From positions 19,327 through 83,326 of the forward strand of contig NZ_NKCN01000022.1 in the NCBI RefSeq assembly GCF_002245535.1: a DNA stretch of 64,000 nucleotides, in the 5' to 3' direction. The notes beneath the pieces were generated by a model, which did not search any database, was not told the origin of the DNA, and saw only the letters and a program-made list of their open reading frames with translations. How positions within the stretch are numbered: position 1 is the first letter of the stretch; each line of letters starts with the position of its first letter. This DNA is from Mycobacterium lehmannii. Its GTDB lineage: Bacteria; Actinomycetota; Actinomycetes; Mycobacteriales; Mycobacteriaceae. This document shows positions 36,309 to 45,347 of the stretch, in pieces. The translations under genes were made by a program, and so were the position numbers.

Positions 36309-37160
36309 TCAGTCCTCGACGACACCCTGCGCGGTGCGCGCCCGGTCCTCGTACTTCTTGCGGGCGGTCGTGTCGAAGTCGAGGAAGACCCGGTCCAGTC
36401 CGAGCTTGTTGTTGAGCCAACGACGCCCGCGCGGGCCGAGCATCTGCGCGGCCTGGGCGGTGAAGCGCAGCGGAGTCGGCACGGAGACATGGGTTTTCGG
36501 CTTGTCGAGGGTCTTGACGATCGCCGCGGCGATGTCCTCGGGCTCGACCGGTTTGATCGCACCGCCGCTCTTGGTGCCCGAGATCAGCTCGGTGTTGGTG
36601 AACGGCGGCATGATCACCGACACGTCGACGTTGTGTTGCGCGACCTCGTCGGCCAGCGCGGCCGTCAGCCCGACGACACCGAACTTCGCGCCCACGTACA
36701 CGACCTGACCCGGCACCGGGATCAGCCCCGACAGCGAGGCGATGTTGATGATGTGGCCGCTGCGCCGCGCGATCATGTCCGGCAGCACCAGCTGACAGCC
36801 GGTGATCACGCCGTAGAGGTTGACCTCGAGGCTCGACCGGATCGACTGCTCGGTCTCGTCGACGAAAGGTCCGATCGGCATCACGCCGGCGTTGTTGATC
36901 AACACGTCGATGCGTCCGCCGCCCTCGGTGCGGGCCTTGTCGAGGAACGACGCGAACGACTCCCGGTCGGTGACGTCGAGCGGATAGCCTGACGCCTGCC
37001 CCAGGTTGCCCAACTGCGCGACGGCCGATTCCTGCAGTGCCACGTCGCGGTCGCCGATCACCACGCGGGCGCCACGCGCCAGCAGCGCCTTGGCGGTCGC
37101 AAAGCCGATTCCGCGGGCGGCACCGGTGATCGCGATGGTCTTGCCCCTGATGTTGTCCAT
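36309..37160 (-). CDS. Short-chain dehydrogenase/reductase
   Basis: A 283-aa SDR with a Rossmann start (AITGAARGIGFATAKALLARG), NNAGVM, and catalytic Ser (INIASLSG) and Tyr-x3-Lys (YVGAKFG). A C-terminal extension has RFTAQAAQMLGPRG. The substrate is unknown. I chose ATG at 37160 (DNIRGKTIAITG); longer frames upstream read through a 26-bp palindrome and are unlikely. The palindrome 4 nt upstream suggests local repression and a near-leaderless transcript. Confidence 0.88.
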   Translation of the reverse strand: MDNIRGKTIAITGAARGIGFATAKALLARGARVVIGDRDVALQESAVAQLGNLGQASGYPLDVTDRESFASFLDKARTEGGGRIDVLINNAGVMPIGPFVDETEQSIRSSLEVNLYGVITGCQLVLPDMIARRSGHIINIASLSGLIPVPGQVVYVGAKFGVVGLTAALADEVAQHNVDVSVIMPPFTNTELISGTKSGGAIKPVEPEDIAAAIVKTLDKPKTHVSVPTPLRFTAQAAQMLGPRGRRWLNNKLGLDRVFLDFDTTARKKYEDRARTAQGVVED

Positions 37161-37164
37161 GCGG

Positions 37165-37190
37165 CCAAACTTTACACGTGTCAAGTTTGG
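37165..37190. promoter_or_regulatory. 26-bp near-perfect palindromic operator upstream of the SDR
   Basis: CCAAACTT (37165-37172) and AAGTTTGG (37183-37190) flank a perfect ACACGTGT centre (37174-37181). Only the two bases joining centre and arms fail to pair, so 24 of 26 positions are symmetric. Read toward the SDR it contains TTGACA, a -35-like hexamer. It lies 4 bp from the SDR ATG and 92 bp from the divergent GNAT gene. No regulator gene is adjacent. Confidence 0.7.
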
Positions 37191-37282
37191 TTGGGGAAGT
37201 GGCGATTCTCGGATCGGGCCGAGCCGTCGCGACGTACAGGAATGGACGCGCCCGGTTCGCGTTGGACAGTGAGGTGAAACCA

Positions 37283-37765
37283 ATGTCGACCCAGCTCACG
37301 TTCGTCGCCGTCCGCCAGGACGATCCCTTGGCCGAGCCGTTGCTGGCCGAGTTGACGGTCGAGTACTCCAGGCGTTACGGCCCGCCCGAAGAAACGGTGA
37401 GCACGTGGCTGCGCGGGTACCCGGCCGATGAGTTCGCCCCACCGCACGGCGACCTCGTGGTGGGGCTCCTCGGCGACCGGCCGGTGACCGGCGGCGCGTT
37501 CTGCCGGTTCGACGACACCACCGCCGAACTGAAGCGGATCTGGACCGACAGCCGGCACCGTCAACAGGGTCTGGCCACGGCGCTCCTCGTCGAACTCGAG
37601 GCCCGCATCGTCGCCCGCGGATATCGACGGGTCTACCTGACGACCGGTGACCGCCAACCCGAAGCGGAGGCCTTGTACGAATCGGCGGGCTACGAGCGTC
37701 TGGCCGATCCGCTGCCCGCCGAGGGCGATGTGTTCCCGGTGGCGTTCGCCAAGGTGCTGCGATGA
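37283..37765 (+). CDS. GNAT-family N-acetyltransferase
   Basis: A 160-aa GNAT protein. It has the acetyl-CoA binding signature RHRQQGLATALLVELEARI (motif A, R/QxxGxA) and the C-terminal YLTTGDRQPEAEALYESAGY (motif B). The acceptor is not evident. I chose ATG 37283 because GAGGTG precedes it; the frame opens earlier across the SDR operator. It is divergent from the SDR. Confidence 0.85.
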   Translation: MSTQLTFVAVRQDDPLAEPLLAELTVEYSRRYGPPEETVSTWLRGYPADEFAPPHGDLVVGLLGDRPVTGGAFCRFDDTTAELKRIWTDSRHRQQGLATALLVELEARIVARGYRRVYLTTGDRQPEAEALYESAGYERLADPLPAEGDVFPVAFAKVLR

Positions 37766-37867
37766 GCGACTTCACCGGCCACCCGCTCAGAGCCCCGTCG
37801 GGTCCGGAAACCGGCCTATAGGCTGGGCTGCGGTGCCGGCCCGGAACGGACTTCCGCGGCGCCGGGG

Positions 37868-38170
37868 GTGATGGTGGCGTTGTCGCAAACGATGATCGGC
37901 TGGCTGTTGGTGCTAGGCGGACTGCTGACGTTCCTGTTCGGAGTGGCCTCGCGCGTGTTCATCGGGCGCCGTCGCGAAACGAAGGCCGTCCGCGTCATGG
38001 TGCACACCTTCCGCCGGACCGGGGTGGCGCGCGTGCTGTTCGGGCGGTTCGAGAGCGACGTGCTCGACGACGACGAACTCGACGCCATGATCCTGATGCC
38101 GACCGTCGTCATCGCGTCCGGGCTGTCGTTGACCGCAGTCTTTCTGCTCGGCTACCAGAGCCTGGTCTAG
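37868..38170 (+). CDS. Small two-TM membrane protein
   Basis: A 100-aa protein with TM helices at about residues 8-30 (MIGWLLVLGGLLTFLFGVAS) and 78-96 (TVVIASGLSLTAVFLLGY). A basic/acidic loop (GRRRETKAVR to DDDELDAM) joins them. Start could be GTG 37868 or ATG 37871. Function unknown. It converges on the MBL gene with a 4-nt stop overlap. Confidence 0.65.
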   Translation: MMVALSQTMIGWLLVLGGLLTFLFGVASRVFIGRRRETKAVRVMVHTFRRTGVARVLFGRFESDVLDDDELDAMILMPTVVIASGLSLTAVFLLGYQSLV

Positions 38171-38910
38171 GACGCGCTTTGACGCGCGGCTCGTTCGGCC
38201 GCCTCGCGCATCGACCCGCGCCATACCGGGCCGTGCCCGGGCAGCAGCACCTCGGCGTCCAGCAGGCCGAGTGCGGACAGGCTGCGCACGCAACCGTCTT
38301 GGTCGTGGTTGAAGAGCCCGGGCAACAGTTGCGGGCCTCCCCGCGTCGACAGCGGGTGCCCGGTGACCAGCGCGTCGCCACTCACCAGTACGTCGTCGAC
38401 CAGGAACGAACAGTGCCCGCCGGTGTGACCCGGCGTCGGGATCGCCACCGGCTTGCCGGGTAGACCCGCCGCCACCTGCTCGGTCAACCCCTGTGCGGTG
38501 GGTATGCCGTCGCGCACCATGGCACCCTTGCGGGTGATCGCGACCGACCACGTGAGATAGCGCGGGCGCCAGACGTGCTTGGCGATATCGGTCGGAGAGG
38601 CTTGTTCGAGGTACTCCCGCTTGGCGTGGCCGACTTCGGCGGCGTGGCAGTAGACCGGGGTGCCGTACGTCTTCGCGAACCAGATCGCCGAGCCGAAATG
38701 GTCGATGTGGGCGTGCGTCAACAGGATTGCGCGCAGATCGTCGACTCCGAAACCGAGCTCACGCAGCGATGCGAGCACGTCGTCGCGGCTGCCGGGGAAA
38801 CCCGTGTCGATCAACATGACGCCCGCTTCGTCGGTCACCAGTGTCCAGTTGACGAGGTCGGTGAACGCGAAATGGACGGTGTCGGTGATGGCGCTCAGGG
38901 CTGCTGCCAT
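38167..38910 (-). CDS. Metallo-beta-lactamase-fold hydrolase
   Basis: A 247-aa MBL-fold protein. The metal motif is LLTHAHIDHFG (HxHxDH). A further His is in PTPGHTGGHCSF. The ligand Asp is in SGDALVTGH, and the last His in LLPGHGPVW. Such proteins hydrolyse esters, thioesters or lactones; the substrate is unknown. I chose ATG 38910; a frame to 38958 exists but would run into the fgd1 promoter. It is divergent from fgd1 across 34 nt. Confidence 0.88.
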   Translation of the reverse strand: MAAALSAITDTVHFAFTDLVNWTLVTDEAGVMLIDTGFPGSRDDVLASLRELGFGVDDLRAILLTHAHIDHFGSAIWFAKTYGTPVYCHAAEVGHAKREYLEQASPTDIAKHVWRPRYLTWSVAITRKGAMVRDGIPTAQGLTEQVAAGLPGKPVAIPTPGHTGGHCSFLVDDVLVSGDALVTGHPLSTRGGPQLLPGLFNHDQDGCVRSLSALGLLDAEVLLPGHGPVWRGSMREAAERAARQSAS

Positions 38911-38944
38911 GCCGCGAGTGTAAGCAAGGGAGTAGAAACGAATC

Positions 38945-39967
38945 GTGGCTGAAACCAAACCTGGACTGAAACTGGGCTACAAGGCGTCGGCGGAGCAGTT
39001 CGCGCCGCGGGAACTGGTCGAGCTGGCCGTGGCGGCCGAAGAGCACGGCATGGACAGCGCGACGGTCAGCGATCACTTCCAGCCGTGGCGCCATGAGGGT
39101 GGCCACGCGCCGTTCTCGCTGGCGTGGATCACCGCGGTCGGCGAGCGCACCAAGAACATTCGGCTCGGGACGTCGGTGCTCACCCCGACGTTCCGCTACA
39201 ACCCCGCGGTGATCGCGCAGGCGTTCGCCACCATGGGCTGTCTGTACCCGAACCGGATCTTCCTCGGCGTGGGCACAGGCGAGGCGCTCAACGAGATCGC
39301 CACCGGCTACGAGGGCGACTGGCCCGAGTTCAAGGAGCGCTTCGCCCGGCTGCGGGAGTCGGTCAAGCTGATGCGGGAGTTGTGGCTGGGCGACCGGGTC
39401 GACTTCGACGGCGAGTACTACCACACGAAGGGTGCCTCGATCTACGACGTGCCAGACGGCGGCGTCCCGGTGTACATCGCAGCGGGCGGGCCGGTGGTGG
39501 CCAAGTACGCCGGCCGTGCGGGTGACGGGTTCATCTGCACCAGCGGCAAGGGTGAGGAGCTCTACAAGGACAAGCTCATCCCCGCGGTCAAGGAGGGAGC
39601 GGAGGCGGCGGGCCGCGACCCCGACAGCATCGACCGGATGATCGAGATAAAGATCTCCTACGACACCGATCCCGAGCTCGCCCTCGAGAACACCCGGTTC
39701 TGGGCGCCGCTGTCGCTGACCGCCGAACAGAAGCACTCCATCGACGATCCGATCGAGATGGAGAAGGCCGCCGACGAGCTGCCCATCGAGCAGGTCGCCA
39801 AGCGCTGGATCGTCGCGTCGGATCCCGACGAGGCCGTCGAGAAGGTGAAGGACTACGTCGACTGGGGACTCAACCACCTGGTGTTCCACGCCCCGGGCCA
39901 CGATCAGCGCCGGTTCCTCGAACTGTTCCAGCGCGACCTGGAGCCGCGGCTGCGGCGGTTGGGCTAG
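38945..39967 (+). CDS. fgd1: F420-dependent glucose-6-phosphate dehydrogenase
   Basis: A 340-aa TIM-barrel luciferase-like enzyme. It oxidises glucose 6-phosphate and reduces cofactor F420, the reductant source for nitroreductases such as those activating pretomanid. Active-site residues align with M. tuberculosis Fgd1: SDHFQPW (H44 and W48 here, H40 and W44 there) and GTGEALNE with the catalytic Glu. The GTG start, with AAGGGAG upstream, gives four more residues than M. tuberculosis. It precedes the EEP protein and pta, as Rv0407-Rv0408. Confidence 0.95.
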   Translation: MAETKPGLKLGYKASAEQFAPRELVELAVAAEEHGMDSATVSDHFQPWRHEGGHAPFSLAWITAVGERTKNIRLGTSVLTPTFRYNPAVIAQAFATMGCLYPNRIFLGVGTGEALNEIATGYEGDWPEFKERFARLRESVKLMRELWLGDRVDFDGEYYHTKGASIYDVPDGGVPVYIAAGGPVVAKYAGRAGDGFICTSGKGEELYKDKLIPAVKEGAEAAGRDPDSIDRMIEIKISYDTDPELALENTRFWAPLSLTAEQKHSIDDPIEMEKAADELPIEQVAKRWIVASDPDEAVEKVKDYVDWGLNHLVFHAPGHDQRRFLELFQRDLEPRLRRLG

Positions 39968-39991
39968 TCGCGCGAACCACCCTGACACAAC

Positions 39992-41005
39992 ATGATTCGA
40001 GTACCGGCAACGGTCCTCGGTGCGCTTGCGTTCGCGTTGGCGCTTGCCGGGGTGGTGTCGCGCTATCTGCCCGTCGACAGCGAGGTCGTGCTGGTGCTCG
40101 CTTCGGCGTCGCCATACCTGACCGCCGCGGGGGTGGCGTCGATGGCGCTGTTCGCGGTGGCGCGGCGGTGGGCGGCGACGATCCTGGCCGCGGCGCTGTG
40201 CGTGGTGATGCTCGCCGTACTCGCGCCCCGCTTTCTCGGGCCGGAGAAGACCGGTGTTCCCGCGGTCTCGGTTCGGGTGCTCACCGCCAACCTCGGAATG
40301 GGTGGCGCCGACGCGCGCGCGGTGGTGGCGTTGGCGTCCTCTGTGGCCGACGTCCTCGTCGTACAGGAGATGACTCCGCAAGTGGCCGAGGCCATGTCGG
40401 CCGCCGGGCTCGACACCGTCTTCGGCCACCGGGCGATTGACCCCCGCCCGTCGGCCGACGGGATCGGGGTGTGGAGCCGCCACCCGATCGTGGCCGCGGC
40501 CGCCGTCGAGGGGTATCAGATGCCGATGCTCAGCACCCGGATTCGCGTGCCTGGCGTCAGGTTCGACCTCACCGTGCTCGCCGTGCATCTGGCCGCTCCG
40601 TGGGTTCAGCCGCTGCGCTGGTTCTCCGACGACATCGCGCGATTTCCCGAGACGCTGCGGGCGTTGGCCGATACCGCCGGCTCCGGTGCGGTCGTCGTGG
40701 CGGGCGACCTCAATGCGACCTACGACATGAGCCCCTTCCGCCGGCTGTTGGACGAGGGATACCGCGACGCGGCCGAACAAGCCGGCGCGGGTCTCACCCG
40801 CAGTTACCCGAGCAGGCCGTGGTTACCGTCAGTGGTCGGCATCGACCATGTGCTGCTGCGCAATTGCGCGGCCTCGTCGGCGTACACCGTGGAGGTGCCC
40901 GGGTCCGACCACCGCGGGCTCGCAACCGTCGTCGACATCCCCGCGGACCCGACGGCCAGCCTGGCGCCCAACTTACGCACACCGAACCGCTCATGGTTGT
41001 CCTAG
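39992..41005 (+). CDS. Membrane-anchored endonuclease/exonuclease/phosphatase-fold protein
   Basis: A 337-aa protein. Three N-terminal TM helices (about residues 5-85) precede an EEP (DNase I-like) domain. Catalytic motifs are LTANLGMGG, VVQEMTP (metal-binding Glu), AGDLNAT (Asp-x-Asn) and the C-terminal GSDHRGL (His). The domain should face outside and may cleave phosphodiesters in lipids or nucleic acids. It lies between fgd1 and pta with short gaps. Confidence 0.85.
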   Translation: MIRVPATVLGALAFALALAGVVSRYLPVDSEVVLVLASASPYLTAAGVASMALFAVARRWAATILAAALCVVMLAVLAPRFLGPEKTGVPAVSVRVLTANLGMGGADARAVVALASSVADVLVVQEMTPQVAEAMSAAGLDTVFGHRAIDPRPSADGIGVWSRHPIVAAAAVEGYQMPMLSTRIRVPGVRFDLTVLAVHLAAPWVQPLRWFSDDIARFPETLRALADTAGSGAVVVAGDLNATYDMSPFRRLLDEGYRDAAEQAGAGLTRSYPSRPWLPSVVGIDHVLLRNCAASSAYTVEVPGSDHRGLATVVDIPADPTASLAPNLRTPNRSWLS

Positions 41006-41015
41006 GCTGGCGTCC

Positions 41016-43091
41016 GTGTCTTCGCGCGAGCTCGCATCCGCCGTCTACGTCGCATCCCCGGAAGGGGACACCGGTAAATCGACGATCGCGCTGGGCGTCC
41101 TGCACCGGTTGACGGCCACCGTGGTCAGGGTCGGCGTCTTCCGGCCGATCACCCGGCTGGGTGAGGACCGCGACTACATCCTCGAGCTGCTGCTGAACCA
41201 CGCCACGGCGGGCCTCTCGTACGACGATTGCGTCGGCGTCGGCTACGAACAACTGCACGAAGACCCCGACGGCGCACTGGCCGAGATCGTCGACCGGTAC
41301 CACCGAGTGGCCGACCAGTGCGATGCGGTCCTGATCGTCGGCAGCGACTACACCGACGTCGCCACGCCCAGCGAGCTGTCGACCAACGCACGGATCGCGG
41401 CCAACCTCGGCGCTCCGGTCGTGCTGGCGGTCAAGGCCAAGGATCGCAGCCCCGACGCCGTCGCGAACATCGTCGATATCTGCCTCGACGAGATCACCGC
41501 CCAGCATGCGCACACCGCGGCGGTCGTCGCCAACCGCTGTGACCCCGCACAACTCACGGCGATGCTCGACGCTCTTAAGGACTTCGATCCCAAGTGCTAC
41601 GCGCTGCCGGAGGAGCCGCTGCTGGTCGCCCCTTCGGTCGCCGAACTGCAGCAGGCCGTCGAGGGCGAATTGATCAGTGGCGATCCGGCGCTACTGTCAC
41701 GTGAGGCAATGGATCTGATGGTCGCAGGGATGACGGCCGAACGCGTCCTGGAGCGGCTCAGCGAGGGCGTGGCCGTGATCGCGGCCGGCGACCGATCGGA
41801 CGTCGTGCTCGCGCTCGCGAGTGCCCATGCCGCCGAAGGCTTCCCGTCGTTGTCATGCATCATCCTCAATGGCGGGCTGGAACTACATCCCTCGATCGCG
41901 GCTCTCGTGTCGGGGCTGGGGCTACGGCTGCCGATCATCGCCACCGAATTCCGGACGTTCGAGACGGCCAGCCGGGTGGCCGCCGCACGCGGCAGGGTGA
42001 CGTCGAGCTCCATGCGCAAGATCGACACCGCCATCGCGTTGATGGAAACTCACGTCGACATCGCCGACATGCTGGATCGGCTGGCCATCCCGATCCCGCA
42101 GGTGGTCACTCCCCAGATGTTCACCTACAAGTTGCTGGAGTGGGCCCGGTCGGACCGTAAGCACATCGTGTTGCCGGAGGGCGACGACGACCGCATCCTG
42201 ACCGCGGCCGGTCGGCTGCTGCACCGCGGCGTCGCCGAGCTGACGATTCTGGGCGAGGAATCTCAGATACGGGCGCGCGCAGCGGAATTGGGTATCGATC
42301 TCTCCGACGCCGCCGTTCTCGACCCGCAGACCAGCGACCTGTGCGACAAGTTCGCCGAACAGTACGCCGAAATGCGCAAGCACAAGGGCGTCACGGTGGA
42401 GCAGGCACGCGAGATCATCCACGACGTCTCCTATTTCGGCACCATGCTGGTGCACAACGACATGGTCGACGGCATGGTCTCCGGTGCCCGGCACACCACC
42501 GCCCACACGGTGCGACCCGCCTTCGAGATCATCAGGACGCTGCCCGACGTGTCGACGGTCTCCAGCATCTTCTTGATGTGCCTTGCCGACCGGGTGCTGG
42601 CCTACGGTGACTGCGCGATCGTGCCGGATCCGACCGCCGAACAGCTGGCCGACATCGCGATCTCGTCGGCCCGCACCGCGGCCAGCTTCGACATCGAGCC
42701 GCGAGTCGCGATGCTGTCCTACTCGACAGGCACCAGCGGAGCCGGCGCGGACGTCGAAAAGGTGCGGCAGGCAACCGAACTGGTCACGCAGCGGGAACCG
42801 GACCTGCTGGTCGACGGTCCGATCCAGTACGACGCCGCCGTCGACGCCTCGGTGGCCAAGTCCAAGATGCCCGACTCGAAGGTGGCAGGCCGGGCCACGG
42901 TGCTGATCTTCCCCGACCTCAACACCGGGAACAACACGTACAAGGCAGTCCAACGCAGCGCCGGCGCAATCGCGATCGGGCCGGTGCTGCAAGGGTTGAA
43001 GAAACCCGTCAACGACCTCTCGCGCGGGGCGTTGGTGGAGGACATCGTCAACACCGTGGCGATCACCGCGATCCAGGCGCAGACGCTCTGA
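41016..43091 (+). CDS. pta: Phosphate acetyltransferase
   Basis: A 691-aa long-form Pta. An N-terminal P-loop/DRTGG regulatory region (SPEGDTGKSTIALGVL; about residues 1-360) precedes the catalytic PTA_PTB domain (HIVLPEGDDDRILTAAGRLL to the C-terminus). It converts acetyl-CoA and phosphate to acetyl phosphate and CoA. I chose GTG 41016 (SSRELASAVYVASPEGD); the open frame upstream overlaps the previous gene. Its stop overlaps ackA by one base (TGATG), so both halves of the acetate pathway are coupled. Confidence 0.95.
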   Translation: MSSRELASAVYVASPEGDTGKSTIALGVLHRLTATVVRVGVFRPITRLGEDRDYILELLLNHATAGLSYDDCVGVGYEQLHEDPDGALAEIVDRYHRVADQCDAVLIVGSDYTDVATPSELSTNARIAANLGAPVVLAVKAKDRSPDAVANIVDICLDEITAQHAHTAAVVANRCDPAQLTAMLDALKDFDPKCYALPEEPLLVAPSVAELQQAVEGELISGDPALLSREAMDLMVAGMTAERVLERLSEGVAVIAAGDRSDVVLALASAHAAEGFPSLSCIILNGGLELHPSIAALVSGLGLRLPIIATEFRTFETASRVAAARGRVTSSSMRKIDTAIALMETHVDIADMLDRLAIPIPQVVTPQMFTYKLLEWARSDRKHIVLPEGDDDRILTAAGRLLHRGVAELTILGEESQIRARAAELGIDLSDAAVLDPQTSDLCDKFAEQYAEMRKHKGVTVEQAREIIHDVSYFGTMLVHNDMVDGMVSGARHTTAHTVRPAFEIIRTLPDVSTVSSIFLMCLADRVLAYGDCAIVPDPTAEQLADIAISSARTAASFDIEPRVAMLSYSTGTSGAGADVEKVRQATELVTQREPDLLVDGPIQYDAAVDASVAKSKMPDSKVAGRATVLIFPDLNTGNNTYKAVQRSAGAIAIGPVLQGLKKPVNDLSRGALVEDIVNTVAITAIQAQTL

Positions 43092-44233
43092 TGGCGCGCA
43101 GCGTACTGGTGCTCAACTCGGGTTCGTCATCGCTCAAATACGCTGTCATCGAACCCGATTCGGAGACGATGGTGATCGACGGCATCGTCGAGCGCATCGG
43201 TGAGGGGCAGGTACGCGACCACGCCGAGGCGCTGCAGACGGCGTTCGGCCAGATGGCCGAAGCGGGCCGGGGCCCCGACGCCCTCGACCTCGTTGCCGTC
43301 GGGCACCGCGTGGTGCACGGAGGTCCGGACATCTACCAGCCGACGCTTATCGACGACGCCCTGGTCGCGAAAATCGACGAGCTGTCTCCCCTTGCCCCGC
43401 TCCACAATCCGCCGGCACTGCTGGGAATCGAGGAGGCACGCAAGGCGCTGCCCGATCTGCCTCACGTCGCGGTCTTCGACACCGCCTTCTTCCACGACCT
43501 GCCCGCCGCGGCGGCGACGTACGCGATCGACCGTGACGTCGCCGAACAGTGGCACATCCGTCGCTACGGCTTCCACGGCACCTCGCACCAGTACGTCAGC
43601 GAGCAGGCCGCGGCCTTCCTGGGTGTGCCGTTGGACTCGGTGCGCCAGATCGTGCTGCACCTGGGAAACGGCGCGTCGGCCTCTGCCATCGTCGGGGGCC
43701 GACCGGTGGACACCTCGATGGGGCTGACGCCGATGGAGGGCCTGGTGATGGGAACCCGGTCCGGCGACATCGACCCCGGTCTGATGTTCTATCTGTGGCG
43801 CACGGCGAACATGAAGGTCGAGGACATCGAGGAGATGCTCAACCGTCGCTCGGGGGTACGTGGACTCGGCGGCGAGGTCGACTTCCGAGTCCTGCACCAG
43901 CGCATCGAATCAGGGGACACCTCTGCGCAACTGGCCTACGACGTCTACATCCACCGACTGCGCAAATACATCGGCGCCTATCTTGCGCTGCTGGGCGGCG
44001 CGGACGTCATCACCTTCACTGCCGGAGTGGGGGAGAACGACGCGGCGGTGCGGCGCGACGCGTTGAGTGGCATGGCGCCGTTGGGCATAGAACTCGACGA
44101 GGCGCTCAACGCCAAACCCGACAAGAAAGCCCGGCGGATATCGGCCGACCGGTCTCCGACGACGGTGCTAGTTGTTCCCACTGATGAGGAGCTCGCGATC
44201 GCCCGCGCTTGCACGAACCTCGTCGAGCACTGA
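43091..44233 (+). CDS. ackA: Acetate kinase
   Basis: A 380-aa ASKHA-fold kinase. It interconverts acetyl phosphate and acetate with ADP/ATP. Signatures are VLVLNSGSSSLKYAV at the N-terminus, HGGPDIYQP, FHGTSHQYVS, HLGNGASASAI and FTAGVGEN. The C-terminus TDEELAIAR is typical, so the frame is intact to its end. It overlaps the convergent STAS gene by 66 nt. Confidence 0.96.
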   Translation: MARSVLVLNSGSSSLKYAVIEPDSETMVIDGIVERIGEGQVRDHAEALQTAFGQMAEAGRGPDALDLVAVGHRVVHGGPDIYQPTLIDDALVAKIDELSPLAPLHNPPALLGIEEARKALPDLPHVAVFDTAFFHDLPAAAATYAIDRDVAEQWHIRRYGFHGTSHQYVSEQAAAFLGVPLDSVRQIVLHLGNGASASAIVGGRPVDTSMGLTPMEGLVMGTRSGDIDPGLMFYLWRTANMKVEDIEEMLNRRSGVRGLGGEVDFRVLHQRIESGDTSAQLAYDVYIHRLRKYIGAYLALLGGADVITFTAGVGENDAAVRRDALSGMAPLGIELDEALNAKPDKKARRISADRSPTTVLVVPTDEELAIARACTNLVEH

Positions 44234-44614
44234 GCGCGGCTTCTCGAGCGGCAGTTCCTGGGCGGAATCGCAAATTGCCAGCAGCCGGCGGACCTGCCTG
44301 CCGCAGCGCACCTGCCAGTCGATTCCGTTCCGGGAGCAGATCACGTTGATGTAGTGCAGCGCGGCGAAGCCTGCGCTCCCGAAGAAGTCGACGAGCCGCA
44401 AATCGATCACCAGACGCCGGGTGCCGGCGACCTGACCTTCGACGTAGGTGGCCAGCGCTCTGCTGTTGGTGGCATCGATCTCGCCGTCGACAGTCACGAG
44501 CACCGTTGAACCCTGTCTGTGCGACGCGGTGAAGCTGGCGCGATGGTGGTGTTCGCACTGATCGAAGGACCGAGGGTCGGGACGGAACACCCGGCAGGTT
44601 CCTACAGCGGACAC
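44168..44614 (-). CDS. STAS-domain (anti-anti-sigma-like) protein
   Basis: A 148-aa protein. The STAS domain spans about residues 33-130: VLVTVDGEIDATNSRALATY, RRLVIDLRLVDFFGSAGFAALHY. The segment DLRLVDFFGSAG matches the phospho-acceptor region of SpoIIAA-like proteins, with Ser in FFGSAG. It may bind an anti-sigma factor kinase, for example in the SigF network; none is encoded here. The GTG start has CAGGAG 7 nt upstream. The last 22 codons lie antisense to the 3' end of ackA. Confidence 0.82.
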   Translation of the reverse strand: MSAVGTCRVFRPDPRSFDQCEHHHRASFTASHRQGSTVLVTVDGEIDATNSRALATYVEGQVAGTRRLVIDLRLVDFFGSAGFAALHYINVICSRNGIDWQVRCGRQVRRLLAICDSAQELPLEKPRSVLDEVRASAGDRELLISGNN

Positions 44615-44978
44615 GGCGCACTCCTGTTGTCGAGATGCAATTGAAACCGCGGAGGCCGTCAGCGATGCCTGACAGCTGCTGGACCCGCAAACGGGAAATG
44701 GTCCCCGATGACCTCTGCAGTTGGCTGTGACCTCAACCTGTGATGCAGATTACTACGAAATCCGCGGCATGACCATTGAGTGTTACGACATGGGCAAATC
44801 CCGTAAAGTCGGCGTGCTGGACCCGAGGGTTTGCTGTAAGGGCCACTGAATCCGTAGTTCTCACACGGCTTGGGGTAGTACCGGTGAGATTGAATTTGCC
44901 CCGCTGGCAACGCGTCGAAATCCGCACGCAACCGCCGTCGGCTGGAATGTGTCCATCCGGTGCGACGAAGGGGCACAC
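44615..44978. other. Longest gene-free interval, STAS-glbN divergent gap
   Basis: These 364 nt separate two divergent genes and should hold both promoters. They are less GC-rich than neighbouring genes in the middle part. I see no RNA gene, repeat or strong palindrome. SigF-like pieces (GTTC at 44857, GGGTAG at 44873) are only 12 nt apart, too close for a SigF promoter. GAAGGGG at 44967-44973 is the glbN ribosome site. Confidence 0.6.
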
Positions 44979-45344
44979 ATGCCGAGTATCTACGAGCAGA
45001 TCGGCGGCCACGAGGCCCTCGAAGGCGTGGTCGAGGACTTCTACCGCCGCGTGCTGGCCGACGACCAGCTGTCCGGATTCTTCACCGGAACCAACATGGC
45101 GCGGCTCAAGGGGCGCCAGGTCGAGTTCTTCGCCGCAGCGCTGGGCGGGCCCGAAGCCTATACCGGCGCGCCGATGCGCCAGGTCCACCAGGGCCGCGGA
45201 ATCACGGTCCACCATTTCAACCTTGTCGCGGGACATCTGGCCGCGAGCCTAGCCGCGGCCGGGGTGCCTGCGGAGACGGCCAGCCAGATTCTCGAAGCCA
45301 TCGCCCCGCTCAGCGACGAGATCGCGAGCGCGAGCGTCGCCTGA
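44979..45344 (+). CDS. glbN: Truncated hemoglobin HbN (group I)
   Basis: A 121-aa 2-over-2 globin very close to M. tuberculosis HbN: SIYEQIGGHEALEGVVEDFY (B10 Tyr at the end), FFTGTNMARLKGRQVEFFAA (E-helix) and GAPMRQVHQGRGI with the proximal F8 His. HbN turns NO and O2 into nitrate. This copy lacks the roughly 12-residue pre-A extension of the M. tuberculosis protein, as in fast growers. I chose ATG 44979; an upstream ATG in frame (44949) would add ten unrelated residues. It converges on pknG. Confidence 0.93.
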   Translation: MPSIYEQIGGHEALEGVVEDFYRRVLADDQLSGFFTGTNMARLKGRQVEFFAAALGGPEAYTGAPMRQVHQGRGITVHHFNLVAGHLAASLAAAGVPAETASQILEAIAPLSDEIASASVA

Positions 45345-45347
45345 TCG

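Noticed and set aside
44857..44878. SigF promoter for glbN
   Set aside because: GTTC and GGGTAG are only 12 nt apart, not the 15-17 nt needed, and the -35 is imperfect.
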